Of a stretch of 64,000 bases of DNA, positions 1 to 8,609 are shown piece by piece. This DNA is from an uncultured Clostridia bacterium (GTDB taxonomy: Bacteria > Bacillota > Clostridia > Christensenellales > Borkfalkiaceae): positions 62,001 to 126,000 of the forward strand of contig CAKNQN010000002.1 in NCBI GenBank assembly GCA_930990665.1. The letters run 5' to 3'. Position 1 is the stretch's first letter. Each line of letters starts with the position of its first letter. A program made the position numbers and the translations under genes. The notes beneath the pieces are model-generated. The model ran no database searches and was not told the origin of the DNA. It saw nothing but the letters and a program-made list of their open reading frames with translations.

Positions 1-2
1 GC

Positions 3-428
3 GAATTTTTGCAGGAATATTTTTATGAAGACGGCAGCGTGTATGAGAGTTTTTACGCTTTCTGCAATCAGGTGATCAAACCTTTCCGCAACGCAGTCAA
101 GCTGATGTTCCGCGACGGAATGCCGCAGCCGGGATTGCCGGAGGCTGAGCAGGGCGCGGGGATCACGCCCGCCTCGGCTGTCAGCGTGCCGGAAAATTTC
201 CGAGAGCTTGTCTCCGCCGAGCGCGGCAGCGTATATGCCTCCCGCCTTTCCGACTCGGAAAAGGTGGATGCGCTCTTCATTCTCAACGCTCTGGAAGGTA
301 CGAAGGAGGGGGCGGTGCGCACGGGGCTTCTGAGCGGCTATGCTTCCTTTGTGCGGGCGGCGGGCTTTTCCGGCCCGTATACGGCGGCGCTTTGCGAATG
401 CTACCGGCAGATCAAGGAGAACGTATGA
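3..428 (+). CDS. Hypothetical protein, 3' part of a gene cut by the window edge
   Basis: The reading frame is open from the first bases of the window, so the true start probably lies upstream; a TTG at position 9 is the first possible internal start but has no convincing ribosome binding site. About 140 residues are visible. The sequence is acidic, has no membrane segment and no motif I recognise. Its stop overlaps the start of the Nudix gene in an ATGA arrangement, which implies co-transcription and translational coupling. No function is proposed. Confidence 0.6.
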   Translation, partial: EFLQEYFYEDGSVYESFYAFCNQVIKPFRNAVKLMFRDGMPQPGLPEAEQGAGITPASAVSVPENFRELVSAERGSVYASRLSDSEKVDALFILNALEGTKEGAVRTGLLSGYASFVRAAGFSGPYTAALCECYRQIKENV

Positions 429-973
429 ATTTCAGGGAGACTACGGTCAAAGAGAACATACTGTATAAGGGCAAGATCATCGCCCTTCACCGAGACGACG
501 CGCTTCGGCCGGACGGCAGACCCTGCACTCGCGAATATGTCGAACATCCGGGCGGGGCGGCCGTCCTGTATGTGCGGGAGGGGAAAGTTCTTCTCGTGCG
601 TCAGTACCGCTACGCCTATCGGGAAGAGCTTTTAGAGATCCCCGCGGGCAAGCTGAATGCGGGCGAAGATCCCGCCGCGGCGGCCGCGCGCGAGCTGGAG
701 GAGGAGTCGGGCATGGTGTCGCACTCTCTTGAACATTGGTTCACCATGTATCCCACGCCAGGCTACAGCAACGAAAAGATCTATATCTACTATGCGCCCG
801 AAGCGGAGAGGGGAGCGTCGCACCCGGACGAAGGGGAGTTTGTCGATGCGGAACTGATTCCTCTTGCCGAAGTGGAGCGCATGATCGCGGACGGGCGCAT
901 CCGCGACGCAAAGACGATCATTGCCGTCCAGAGATATCTTCTCGGCCCCGGCTCCGAAAACAAGAAGGGATAA
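425..973 (+). CDS. Nudix hydrolase, ADP-ribose pyrophosphatase type
   Basis: A 182-residue protein. It carries a complete Nudix box from G75 to G96: G75, then E81, then R89-E90 and the E93-E94 pair, the glutamates that bind the catalytic metal. The preceding strand (VLLVRQYRYAYREELLEIPAG) and the overall length match bacterial ADP-ribose/ADP-sugar pyrophosphatases (NudF-like), which split ADP-ribose to AMP and ribose 5-phosphate. Substrate specificity is inferred from family resemblance only. The ATG at 425 overlaps the upstream stop by four bases, so the two genes are probably one transcript. No clear plus-strand terminator follows. Confidence 0.9.
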   Translation: MNFRETTVKENILYKGKIIALHRDDALRPDGRPCTREYVEHPGGAAVLYVREGKVLLVRQYRYAYREELLEIPAGKLNAGEDPAAAAARELEEESGMVSHSLEHWFTMYPTPGYSNEKIYIYYAPEAERGASHPDEGEFVDAELIPLAEVERMIADGRIRDAKTIIAVQRYLLGPGSENKKG

Positions 974-1086
974 ATTTTTCTGCCCTTTTCGCGAAGGCAC
1001 GCGAATGGGATTTTTGGTCCCGAATTTGAATGCAAGCGGATGGAAATTTTGCTGGTCTGGTTCTGAAAAGAAGTATACGTAATAAA

Positions 1087-1116
1087 AAAACAAAGCCCGC
1101 GAAGATCGCGGGCTTT
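1087..1116 (-). terminator. Rho-independent terminator for the minus-strand small gene
   Basis: A perfect 10-bp stem (1092-1101 with 1107-1116, loop AAGAT) is followed, on the minus strand, by a run of seven T. The orientation fits the small gene ending at 1199. Confidence 0.85.
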
Positions 1117-1198
1117 GCGTTACCTGGACGGACGCATCCGATAGAGCGGAGGCCGGCAGGCAGGGGTCGGGGGCGGATCTCAAGCGAGCCGGGCTTTG

Positions 1199-1396
1199 TC
1201 AGTTACAGCCGCCGCACCCGAAAATATTGCACAGGCCGCCCTTTTTGCATACGCAGTATGCCGCCGCCAGGATGAGAGGCAGGTAGCAGCTGTCCAGGAT
1301 GTTGTTGAGGATCCCGCTCTGCGAGCAGCAGAGGATGAGCAACAGGATAAGTATCCACAGGCAACTGTTGCCGCCGAAGTTTCCGAAACCGTTCAT
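1199..1396 (-). CDS. Small Cys/Gly-rich single-pass membrane protein
   Basis: A 65-residue protein starting at the ATG whose first base is 1396, preceded by a strong site (GGGAGGAAAGATTCA then ATG). The N-terminus is Gly/Asn-rich (MNGFGNFGGNSCLWILILL), followed by a hydrophobic segment at about residues 12-24, a second hydrophobic stretch at about 37-48, and a Cys/Gly-rich end. Eight cysteines in 65 residues is remarkable. Clostridial genomes often contain very short proteins of this look, with an N-terminal Gly/Asn stretch, an SCLWI..LLL core and many cysteines, some annotated as 'chorion class high-cysteine' or sporulation-associated; the link is by appearance only. It stands alone and has its own terminator. 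Role unknown. Confidence 0.75.
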   Translation of the reverse strand: MNGFGNFGGNSCLWILILLLILCCSQSGILNNILDSCYLPLILAAAYCVCKKGGLCNIFGCGGCN

Positions 1397-1470
1397 TGAA
1401 TCTTTCCTCCCGTTCGCCGCAGGCGGAATATGTATCGTTTGTGCTCTGCGGCGGAATATTGGGCACCGCC

Positions 1471-1494
1471 GCCCGCCAACGCGCGGGCTTTTTT
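1471..1494 (+). terminator. Orphan plus-strand terminator
   Basis: GCCCGC, six-base loop, GCGGGC, then TTTTTT. No plus-strand gene lies directly upstream. It sits in the 5' region of the minus-strand small gene and could stop read-through from 973 or belong to an unseen small RNA. Confidence 0.6.
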
Positions 1495-1721
1495 ACGGTT
1501 GCCTATACTCATATGTATGTGTTTACGAAAAAAAATGTTACATCCCGTATTCCGACCTCTTTTCTCAGCTCTATGGGCGGCGGAAGATCCCCTTATATTT
1601 TCGTAACCCGTCAGGTCATCGGAATCCGAATTTTTTGAGACGCTGCTGCGTAAAATAACTACAGAGGATCTGACGCGGCGGCTTTTCAGTTGTAGGCGCA
1701 CCCGATCCGGCACCGCACCTC

Positions 1722-1818
1722 GCCAACCGTGCCGCACCTCGCCAAACGTGCCGCGCTTATGCCAAACGTGCCGCGCTTATGCCAAACGTGCCGCGCTTCG
1801 CCAAACGGGCCGCGCGCG
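1722..1818. repeat. Tandem repeat, about five copies of a 19-20 bp unit
   Basis: Two identical adjacent 20-mers (1741-1760 and 1761-1780, beginning GCCAAACGTGCCGCGC) are flanked by diverged copies at 1722, 1781 and 1800. It lies wholly between genes. Confidence 0.85.
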
Positions 1819-1881
1819 CCGTACAGACAGGCGGCAGGCGCATCTGCCGGCGGAAGACGCGATTTTTTCACAATCATTTAG

Positions 1882-1910
1882 TTGCTATTTTTTTGCATAT
1901 TTGTTATAAT
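1882..1910 (+). promoter_or_regulatory. SigA promoter for the ECF S-component/coaX/hom operon
   Basis: TTGCTA (1882-1887), 17-nt spacer, TATAAT (1905-1910) with an extended TG. The leader from about 1917 to 2042 can form small hairpins (around 1919-1933 and 2009-2031), the last just ahead of the ribosome binding site, but it matches no riboswitch class I know. Confidence 0.8.
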
Positions 1911-2042
1911 ATCTAAACAAACGCGAAAGGCGTTCTTCATATGATATGCGCGGAGACGGCACCGCAAGGGCTTTCCTCCGGAAACGCATAAATACATTTT
2001 TTTCACGGATATTCCCGTGCGGGAAATCCGATGGAGGTCTTT

Positions 2043-2753
2043 ATGGAAAGGAAGCGTTTTTTCACTTCCCGCAACATTGCATTTCTTTCAGTGTTGCTGG
2101 CGCTGGTCATTGTTTTGCAGGTATTTGCAAGTGCGATCCCGATCGGGACGACGAAGATCAGCCTGACGCTTATCCCGATCGTCCTGGGGGCGGTGCTTTT
2201 AGGCCCGCTTGCTGGTGCGTTTCTGGGCGCGGCGTTCGGCGTTGTCGTCATCGTGGCGGCGCTCGCGGGGGCGGATGCCTTCACATATATCCTGATTGCC
2301 GATCATCCCGTTCTTACGATCGCGCTGTGCCTTATCAAGGGCGCGGCGGCGGGCTTTGTCGCGGGGCTTCTCGATCGCGCAATCCGCAAGAAGAACGAAT
2401 ATGCGGCAGTGATCGCGGCATCGCTTGCGGCGCCGGTCGTCAACACAGGTCTTTTTATTCTCGGCGCCCTGTTTATGAGCGACACGCTCACGGCGAATTT
2501 TGTGGCTGACGGCATGACGGTCCTGTATTTTCTCGTCATCGGCTGCGCGGGCCTCAATTTCATCATAGAATTTATCGTCAACGCAGTTGCGTCGCCTGCC
2601 ATTTATACGGTAGAGCGGGTCGTGGAACGCGCATTTTCCGACCGCAGAAGGGCTACAAAGAGGGCAAAGGCGCCTTCGGACCCTTCCGACTCGGAAGGGC
2701 AGACGCCCGACAAGGACGCACACGGGGCGGTATCCCTGCAAAAGACGGAATAA
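2043..2753 (+). CDS. ECF transporter S component, probable pantothenate importer subunit
   Basis: The ATG at 2043 is preferred over an in-frame ATG at 2031 because the bases after 2031 form its ribosome binding site (GGAGG, 5-nt spacing). The product is 236 residues with about six hydrophobic helices in residues 10-185 and a hydrophilic, charged C-terminal tail. The N-terminal helix followed by the GTTKISLTLIPIVLGAVLLG stretch is typical of energy-coupling-factor substrate-binding subunits, which bind a vitamin and work with a shared EcfA-EcfA'-EcfT module not present here. Pantothenate is inferred because the next gene is pantothenate kinase coaX, 14 nt downstream. Another vitamin cannot be excluded. 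Confidence 0.8.
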   Translation: MERKRFFTSRNIAFLSVLLALVIVLQVFASAIPIGTTKISLTLIPIVLGAVLLGPLAGAFLGAAFGVVVIVAALAGADAFTYILIADHPVLTIALCLIKGAAAGFVAGLLDRAIRKKNEYAAVIAASLAAPVVNTGLFILGALFMSDTLTANFVADGMTVLYFLVIGCAGLNFIIEFIVNAVASPAIYTVERVVERAFSDRRRATKRAKAPSDPSDSEGQTPDKDAHGAVSLQKTE

Positions 2754-2767
2754 AACGGAGGCGCGGC

Positions 2768-3550
2768 ATGATCCTCTGCATCGACATCGGCAATACGAAT
2801 ATCAAATACGGTCTGTTCGAAGGGGACAAGCTGAAGGTGAGTTTTCGCAGTGCGACGGAACTCAAGCGCACGAGTGACGAATACGGGACGATACTTCTGA
2901 ACATGCTTGCCGTCAAGGGGATCTTGCCTGCGGATATCCGCGGAGCGATTCTGTCTTCGGTCGTACCCGTCCTCAACTATACGATCCAGCACATGTGTGC
3001 GGGGTATTTGGGCGTCGAGCCGCTCATGGTGGGGCCTGGCCTGAAGACGGGCCACAATCTCCGTGTGGACGACGCGCGCGAAGTGGGGGCAGACCGCATC
3101 GCCAATGACGTAGGCGCCATCCGCAAATACGGTTCGCCGCTCATAGTGATCGATTTCGGGACGGCGACCACATTCAACGTCGTCAACGAGGCGGGAGAAT
3201 TCATTGGCGGGGCAGTGGCGCCGGGCATCCGGGGCTCGATGGACTCGCTTGTTTCGGGGACGGCCAAGCTGCCGCGCGTGGAGATCGAAACGCCCAAGAG
3301 CGTGATCGGCAAAAATACGACGACCAATCTGCAGGCGGGGCTGGTGTTCGGCTTTGCGGGACTGGTCGACTATATCGTGAAAAAGATCAAGCGGGAGATG
3401 AAGCGACCGGACATGTGTGTCGTCGCGACGGGCGGATTCAGCGAGATCATCGCCAAGGAAGTTTCCTGCATCGATCATGTAGACAAGCTCCTCACCTTGC
3501 AGGGGCTGAAATATCTTTATGATCTGAACACAACGGAGGTCAGAAAATGA
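2768..3550 (+). CDS. coaX: Type III pantothenate kinase
   Basis: A 260-residue protein that phosphorylates pantothenate, the first step of coenzyme A synthesis. The ATP-binding motif DIGNTN is at residues 6-11, the GADR motif with the catalytic aspartate is at 107-110, and DFGTATT is at 129-135; all are diagnostic of the ASKHA-fold type III enzyme, which is usually not feedback-inhibited by CoA. It follows the putative pantothenate importer and overlaps hom by four bases (ATGA), so uptake, phosphorylation and homoserine dehydrogenase would be co-expressed. Confidence 0.96.
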   Translation: MILCIDIGNTNIKYGLFEGDKLKVSFRSATELKRTSDEYGTILLNMLAVKGILPADIRGAILSSVVPVLNYTIQHMCAGYLGVEPLMVGPGLKTGHNLRVDDAREVGADRIANDVGAIRKYGSPLIVIDFGTATTFNVVNEAGEFIGGAVAPGIRGSMDSLVSGTAKLPRVEIETPKSVIGKNTTTNLQAGLVFGFAGLVDYIVKKIKREMKRPDMCVVATGGFSEIIAKEVSCIDHVDKLLTLQGLKYLYDLNTTEVRK

Positions 3551-4830
3551 AAACTGTCGGCGTGGCGATCCTCGGCCTGGGAGTCGTGGGAAGCGGTACT
3601 TACAAAATTTTGCGCGACCACAGGGAATTTTACCGCAAAACGCAGGGAGTGGATCTTTCTGTGGAAAGCGTGCTGGAGATCAACAAGCAGCGTGCGCTGG
3701 ATCTCGGAATTGAAGAGAGCAAGATTTCCGACAACATTGCGGAAGTGGTCAGCAACCCGAACGTCGACATCGTCGTCGAAGTGATCGGCGGGGTAGAGCC
3801 GGCCAAGAGTTTTGTACTGGCGGCGCTGCACAGCGGCAAGAGCGTGGTCACCTCCAACAAGGAGCTGTTCTGCAAATACTGGTACGAACTGGAAGCGGCG
3901 GCGCGCCGCACGAATGCGGGGCTGTACTACGAAGCGAGCTGTGTGGGCGGTGTTCCGATCATCCGCACGTTGATCGACGGTTTGCAGGCGAACGTCGTGC
4001 AGTCGCTCACGGGCATCATCAACGGCACGACCAACTATATTCTGACCCGTATGTCGCGCGAGGGGAGCGATTACAAAGAGGTCCTCAAGGACGCGCAGAA
4101 ACTTGGATATGCGGAAAAGGATCCCACGGCAGATGTGGAAGGTTACGATGCAGCGTACAAGCTATCCATCCTTTCCAGCCTTGCCTTTCATAAGCGTGTT
4201 CCGCTCGAAAATGTCTATCGGGAGGGGATCACGAACATTTCGGTCAAGGACATCGAATACGGAAAAGAGCTGGGATATGTTCTGAAACTTCTGGCGATCG
4301 GCAAGAACGACGGCAAGAATTCCATTGAAGTGCGCGTGCATCCTGCCTTTATCCGCAAAGATCATCCGCTCGCATCGGTGAACGACAGTTTCAATGCCGT
4401 TTATCTTGTGGGCGACAGCGTGGGCGACGTGATGCTCTACGGCCGCGGCGCGGGGGATTTCCCTACCGGCAGCGCCATCGTTTCCGACGTCATTTACGCG
4501 GCGACGCATTCGGAAGTGAAGTACGCGACCTTCAAAAATACCGAAGAGCCGGACAAGAACACCAAGTTCGTGACCGACTTCCGCAGCCGTTACTTTATCC
4601 GCTTTACCGCCAAAGACAAGGCCGGCGTGCTCGCCAAAGTGGCGGGCGTGTTCGCCAAATACAATATCAGCATCATCGACCTCATCCAGAAGGGCGAGGG
4701 CATCGACGAGATCCCGATCATTCTGATCACGCACGAAACCAACGAATTTTCGCTTCGCCGCGCGATCGAGAAGATCGCGGAGATCGACGACGTCGTATCC
4801 GTCGACAGCACCATCCGCGTTGAGGGCTGA
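3547..4830 (+). CDS. hom: Homoserine dehydrogenase with C-terminal ACT domain
   Basis: 427 residues. The N-terminal Rossmann motif GLGVVG (10-15) binds NAD(P); a catalytic and dimerisation domain follows, with the conserved DPTADVEGYDAAYK region near residue 200. An ACT domain spans about 350-427 (FIRFTAKDKAGVLAKVAG...) and presumably senses threonine. The enzyme reduces aspartate semialdehyde to homoserine, the branch toward threonine and methionine; the competing lysine branch (asd-dapA-dapB) is about 15 kb away under a lysine riboswitch. The start overlaps coaX. Confidence 0.95.
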   Translation: MKTVGVAILGLGVVGSGTYKILRDHREFYRKTQGVDLSVESVLEINKQRALDLGIEESKISDNIAEVVSNPNVDIVVEVIGGVEPAKSFVLAALHSGKSVVTSNKELFCKYWYELEAAARRTNAGLYYEASCVGGVPIIRTLIDGLQANVVQSLTGIINGTTNYILTRMSREGSDYKEVLKDAQKLGYAEKDPTADVEGYDAAYKLSILSSLAFHKRVPLENVYREGITNISVKDIEYGKELGYVLKLLAIGKNDGKNSIEVRVHPAFIRKDHPLASVNDSFNAVYLVGDSVGDVMLYGRGAGDFPTGSAIVSDVIYAATHSEVKYATFKNTEEPDKNTKFVTDFRSRYFIRFTAKDKAGVLAKVAGVFAKYNISIIDLIQKGEGIDEIPIILITHETNEFSLRRAIEKIAEIDDVVSVDSTIRVEG

Positions 4831-4846
4831 AAATCATTGCGAATGC

Positions 4847-4872
4847 GCGCCGACCCGTATCCGGGTCGGCGC
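4847..4872. other. Strong intergenic hairpin after hom
   Basis: A perfect 11-bp GC-rich stem with a TATC loop, but no T-run on either strand. It may be a weak terminator or an RNA-stability element between hom and the ATP-grasp gene. Confidence 0.6.
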
Positions 4873-4896
4873 AAAGTTTATCTGCGGAGGAGAAAA

Positions 4897-5766
4897 ATGC
4901 GCGCCGTTATCCTTGTCAATGCCTATATCAGGGCGCCGGGAATGATCCGTCAGGCGGAACGTATCGCGGAGGAACTGCGCCTGCGCGGGGCCGAAGTATC
5001 CATCGAAAAAAACGGTGATTTCTGCACATATGTGCACGAAAATGCGATCACGTCATCGAAAAATTGTGACTTTGTCGTCTATCTCGACAAGGACAAATAT
5101 TTGCCGCGCATGCTGGAAAAATGCGGATTGCGCCTGTTCAACAGTGCGCGGGCCGTCGAACTTTGCGACGACAAGATGCTCACTTTCATCGAGCTTTCGG
5201 GGCGGGGACTGAACCTTCCCGACACCCTTCCCGCGCCCCTTTGCTATTATCCCGATGCGCGGGTGCGGGAGGACATTCTCCGCACGGCGGAGGAGCGTCT
5301 CGGTCTGCCGCTCGTGGTAAAAAAGAGCTACGGCAGCTGGGGAGAAGGGGTGCGGCTTGTCCGTACGCACGAAGAATTGTTGCAGACGGCCGAAGAATTC
5401 AAGACCTGCCCGCATCTGTTTCAGAGGCGCGTGGGGATCCCGGGCGAGGACTGGCGCATCCTCGCCGTGGGCGGCAGGGCGGTCGCGTGCATGAAACGGA
5501 AAAACGAGCGCGACTTCCGCTCCAACATCGAGGCTGGCGGCAGGGGGATTGCCGCCGAGCCGCCGGCCGGGTTTGTCGCAGCGGCGGAAAAATGCGCTGC
5601 AGTGCTGGGGCTGGACTATTGCGGGGTGGACCTTCTCGACGAGGGCGGCGTGCCGTATGTGTGCGAAGTGAATTCGAACGCGCTTTTCAACGAAGCGGAG
5701 CGGGTCACGGGCAACAACGTCGCGGGTGCGTTTGCGGAACACATGCTGCATTGCATGGGTGCATAA
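4897..5766 (+). CDS. RimK-like ATP-grasp ligase
   Basis: 289 residues. The ATG at 4897 is chosen over a far upstream in-frame ATG because it follows GGAGGAGAAAA. The protein has the ATP-grasp layout of the RimK/alpha-L-glutamate ligase family: an N-terminal pre-ATP domain (to about 95), a central nucleotide-binding part (PLVVKKSYGSWGEGVRLV near 145-165), and a metal-binding end with C-G-V-D-L-L near 250 and E-V-N-S-N near 268. RimK relatives ligate glutamate or other amino acids to a protein or small-molecule carboxylate; the substrate here cannot be told. It is bounded by hairpins on both sides and is likely monocistronic or weakly coupled to hom. Confidence 0.8.
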   Translation: MRAVILVNAYIRAPGMIRQAERIAEELRLRGAEVSIEKNGDFCTYVHENAITSSKNCDFVVYLDKDKYLPRMLEKCGLRLFNSARAVELCDDKMLTFIELSGRGLNLPDTLPAPLCYYPDARVREDILRTAEERLGLPLVVKKSYGSWGEGVRLVRTHEELLQTAEEFKTCPHLFQRRVGIPGEDWRILAVGGRAVACMKRKNERDFRSNIEAGGRGIAAEPPAGFVAAAEKCAAVLGLDYCGVDLLDEGGVPYVCEVNSNALFNEAERVTGNNVAGAFAEHMLHCMGA

Positions 5767-5789
5767 ATTTGGAAAAAGCTTCAATTATT

Positions 5790-5825
5790 GCGCTCCCGCG
5801 CGCCCATGTATGCGCGCGGGAGCGC
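5790..5825. terminator. Perfect 14-bp hairpin after the ATP-grasp gene
   Basis: Arms 5790-5803 and 5812-5825 pair perfectly around an 8-nt loop. There is no T-run on either strand, so factor-independent termination is uncertain. Confidence 0.55.
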
Positions 5826-5863
5826 ATAAAATGAATAAAAATTAAAAATCGGCGTGAAACAGG

Positions 5864-5892
5864 TTGCTTTTTTCGCCGGGAAATGATATGAT
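5864..5892 (+). promoter_or_regulatory. SigA promoter of amino-acid ABC importer 1
   Basis: TTGCTT (5864-5869), 17-nt spacer, TATGAT (5887-5892); about 100 nt of leader precede the first gene. Confidence 0.7.
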
Positions 5893-5998
5893 AAACACAC
5901 AAAGAAAAGTATCTTTTGCGGCAGAGCGAAGGACAGGCCGTTTTCCCTGGCATCCAGATGCGCGAGCCGCGAGAAATAAGAAAAAGAGGTAAAAGGAC

Positions 5999-6871
5999 AT
6001 GAAAAAATTATTGGCCATTGTGCTGTCCGCCGCGTCGCTCTTTTGTTTCGGCGCTTTTGCCGCGGGCTGCGATGACGGCAGCACCATTTACGTTCAGACG
6101 AACGCATTCTTTGCTCCTTTCGAATATTACGACGACGCAGGCAAAATTGTCGGCGTAGATGTCGATATTATGAACAGAGTCGGCGAAAAGATGGGCAGGA
6201 AAGTCAAGTTTACGAACGGCGATTTTGGTCAGATCATACAGCTCGTGCACGAGGGCAAGACGGCGGATGTCGGTGCGGCTGGCATCACCATCACGGATGA
6301 GCGCAAAGAAATGGTGGAGTTTTCCATCCCTTATTATACGGCTGTGCAGTACGTTATCTGGGATGCGGCGGATACGAGCATCGAAGTGAGCAAGAACACA
6401 GACGGAGAAGACGTCGTGCTGTGGAGCGAGCTGCAGGGTAAAGTGATTGGCGTGCAGACGGATACGACTGGGAATATCTACGTCAACCTTGAGATCAATG
6501 CGCTGGGTGACGATCACGATGATACGTACGAGGGTGCTTTGGAAGGCAGCGGTGCGATTTGCAGGCCGTATCCCAATGCTCAATTGGCAGTCGAGGCGAT
6601 GTACGCCGGAGGCACGGATACTCAGATCCCGACTTGCGTAGTGGTCGACGAAATGCCCGCCACCTATCTTTCTGAGAATATGGTTGGCCGCAATTTGCGC
6701 TGTGCTCCTCTCTATTATGATGCGGAGACGGCGACGGAAGAGCAGTATGCGATCTGCGTGACGCCGGGCAAAACGGAAATTCTCGACGCGATCAACGAAG
6801 TGCTGGAAGAGATGCTGGCAAGCGGCGAGATCGATCGTCTTGTGTCCGAGCACCTGGGATTGGGCAAATAA
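5999..6871 (+). CDS. Amino-acid ABC importer 1, lipoprotein substrate-binding protein
   Basis: 290 residues. An N-terminal signal peptide ends in a lipobox (F-A-A-G with C24 as lipidated residue), then a family-3 solute-binding fold: an early aromatic/acidic stretch (FFAPFEYYDDAGKIVGVDVD) and the domain hallmark near residue 92 (VGAAGITITDERKEMVEFS). Such proteins capture polar amino acids outside the cell and hand them to the permease encoded next. There is an insertion of acidic residues near 165-180 (GDDHDDTYEG). The specific ligand is not evident. It is first gene of a three-gene operon. Confidence 0.92.
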   Translation: MKKLLAIVLSAASLFCFGAFAAGCDDGSTIYVQTNAFFAPFEYYDDAGKIVGVDVDIMNRVGEKMGRKVKFTNGDFGQIIQLVHEGKTADVGAAGITITDERKEMVEFSIPYYTAVQYVIWDAADTSIEVSKNTDGEDVVLWSELQGKVIGVQTDTTGNIYVNLEINALGDDHDDTYEGALEGSGAICRPYPNAQLAVEAMYAGGTDTQIPTCVVVDEMPATYLSENMVGRNLRCAPLYYDAETATEEQYAICVTPGKTEILDAINEVLEEMLASGEIDRLVSEHLGLGK

Positions 6872-6885
6872 ACAACGCACATGCG

Positions 6886-6916
6886 GAAGGCAAGGCTTGA
6901 CGCCTTGCCTTCTTTG
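6886..6916 (+). terminator. Attenuating hairpin between binding-protein and permease genes
   Basis: An 11-bp stem (6886-6896 with 6902-6912) followed by TTTGAT. It is a weak terminator placed so that the binding-protein mRNA would exceed the permease/ATPase mRNA, a common arrangement in ABC importers. Confidence 0.65.
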
Positions 6917-6932
6917 ATAAAAGGGAGTATTT

Positions 6933-7727
6933 ATGTTATTTCAACAGATTTGGGAAGTTTTTTCCACATCTAGTTACATCAAACTTATGCTCGAGGGGTT
7001 TCGCACGACGCTGGTTGTTGCAGTAGGGGCTTCCGTACTCGGGTTAGTGTTAGGTACGATTGTAGCCGTAATAAAGATCGTCGCACAAAAGGGAGGGCGA
7101 GGAATGGTCGTGCCCAATTTTATTTGTGACGTATATCTTACGGTTATTCGCGGCACGCCGGTCGCCGTGCAACTATTTATTATGTATTCTGCTATTCTGG
7201 CCATCCGCGGCTTTCCGCTCGAACTGACCGCTGTTTTGACCTTCGGGATCAATTCGGGCGCATACGTTGCCGAAAGTTTGCGCGGCGGACTTCAGTCCGT
7301 CGATATAGGGCAGACGGAAGCAGCGCGATCTTTGGGGCTCGGGGAAGGGCAGGCGATGCTGCACATCGTCATACCGCAGGCGATCAAAAGTGTCATACCT
7401 GCCATTGGAAACGAACTGATAGCATTGCTCAAAGAGACTTCCATCGTTTGTATGTTGGGCATAACCGACCTTACTTATGCTGCGCAGATCATCGGTGCCG
7501 GCAATAAAATGGCGACCTATCTTGCGCCTATGATCGTCGCGGCGCTCTTCTATCTAGCCGTCGTATATCTGCTGGTTCTGATAATTCGTTTCATTGAAAA
7601 GAAATTCAAACAGAGCGAGCAGCACATCGACGAAAAGAAGATGGAAAAGAGCCGCCGCCGCATGGAAAAGCGGTTGCAGATGATCGACGAGCGGTACGAA
7701 AAATTTATGGCGCAAAAGGAGACCTGA
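6933..7727 (+). CDS. Amino-acid ABC importer 1, permease
   Basis: 264 residues with about five membrane segments. The family hallmark is the cytoplasmic EAA loop ([20 protein letters not shown] near residues 130-149), which docks onto the ATPase, plus the [15 protein letters not shown] region typical of the His/Glu/Gln/Arg permease family. The C-terminal 50 residues form a highly charged, probably coiled cytoplasmic tail ([20 protein letters not shown]), longer than in most family members. The ATPase gene follows after one base. It is the only permease, so it likely acts as a homodimer. Confidence 0.92.
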   Translation: MLFQQIWEVFSTSSYIKLMLEGFRTTLVVAVGASVLGLVLGTIVAVIKIVAQKGGRGMVVPNFICDVYLTVIRGTPVAVQLFIMYSAILAIRGFPLELTAVLTFGINSGAYVAESLRGGLQSVDIGQTEAARSLGLGEGQAMLHIVIPQAIKSVIPAIGNELIALLKETSIVCMLGITDLTYAAQIIGAGNKMATYLAPMIVAALFYLAVVYLLVLIIRFIEKKFKQSEQHIDEKKMEKSRRRMEKRLQMIDERYEKFMAQKET

Positions 7728-7728
7728 C

Positions 7729-8604
7729 ATGAGCGAGAAGCACGAAAGCATGATCGAGGTCACAGACCTTTATAAAAATTTCGGACATAATCAGGTACTT
7801 CGCGGAGTAGATGTATCCATTCATAGCGGAGAAAAGATCGCGGTCATCGGACCTTCGGGCAGCGGCAAAAGCACATTTTTGCGCTGTCTGAATCTTCTGG
7901 AACAGCCGACGGCGGGCACTATCTGCTTTGAAGGGGAGGAAATCTTTTCCGTCCCTCTGGCCGAAGAGGGTGCAAAGCAAAGGCGTCCGCAGCCCATCCC
8001 TTCGCGCAAGCTCAATGCATATCGGCAGCAGATGGGCATGGTCTTCCAGCATTTCAATCTCTTCAACAATCTCACCGTTTTGGAAAACATCATGTTTGCG
8101 CCGATAAAGCTGGGCAAGCAGGCGATGCACCGTGCGAAGCGCAGACAGTTTTTCGGCAAAAAGGGAGAGGTAGACACAGAAGAGATCAAGAGCGTCGCAC
8201 AGATCGAAAAGGAAGCGAAGGACCAGGCGCTTTCGCTTTTGGAGCGCATCGGTCTTGCGGACAAGGCCTCGGCGTATCCGTCCACGTTGTCGGGCGGGCA
8301 GCGTCAGCGTATCGCCATCGTGCGTGCGCTCGCGATGAACCCGAAAGTGATGCTTTTCGACGAGCCGACGAGCGCGCTCGACCCGGAAATGGTCGGAGAA
8401 GTGCTCGCGCTCATCAAGGAGCTTGCGGACGACGGCATGACGATGGTCATCGTCACGCACGAGATGGGCTTTGCGCGGGAAGTTGCCACGCGCGTTCTGT
8501 TTATGGACGGAGGAAAGATCCAGGAGGAAGGCCCGCCGGAAAAGGTTTTCGGAGCGCCTGAAAACGCGCGTCTGCGCGACTTTTTGTCCAAGGTATTGCA
8601 GTGA
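7729..8604 (+). CDS. Amino-acid ABC importer 1, ATP-binding protein
   Basis: 291 residues, versus about 240 for typical GlnQ/HisP ATPases. Walker A is GPSGSGKST at 41-49, the Q-loop is VFQHFNLF, the signature is LSGGQRQR near 187, Walker B is [11 protein letters not shown], and the switch histidine is in VTHEMGF. The extra length comes from an expanded stretch before the Q-loop ([14 protein letters not shown]) and a charged insertion at about 125-165 between the Q-loop and the signature ([20 protein letters not shown]). The paralogue at 37.3 kb is enlarged in the same region. It powers amino-acid import with the two preceding genes. Confidence 0.93.
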   Translation: MSEKHESMIEVTDLYKNFGHNQVLRGVDVSIHSGEKIAVIGPSGSGKSTFLRCLNLLEQPTAGTICFEGEEIFSVPLAEEGAKQRRPQPIPSRKLNAYRQQMGMVFQHFNLFNNLTVLENIMFAPIKLGKQAMHRAKRRQFFGKKGEVDTEEIKSVAQIEKEAKDQALSLLERIGLADKASAYPSTLSGGQRQRIAIVRALAMNPKVMLFDEPTSALDPEMVGEVLALIKELADDGMTMVIVTHEMGFAREVATRVLFMDGGKIQEEGPPEKVFGAPENARLRDFLSKVLQ

Positions 8605-8609
8605 TTTTG

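Larger units (their letters stand above)
1397..1881. other. Gene-free stretch upstream of the ECF S-component
   Basis: I see no convincing gene here. The stretch holds one orphan terminator (1471-1494) and a short tandem repeat (1722-1818). Reading frames across it lack ribosome binding sites and look like GC-rich noise. Confidence 0.6.
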
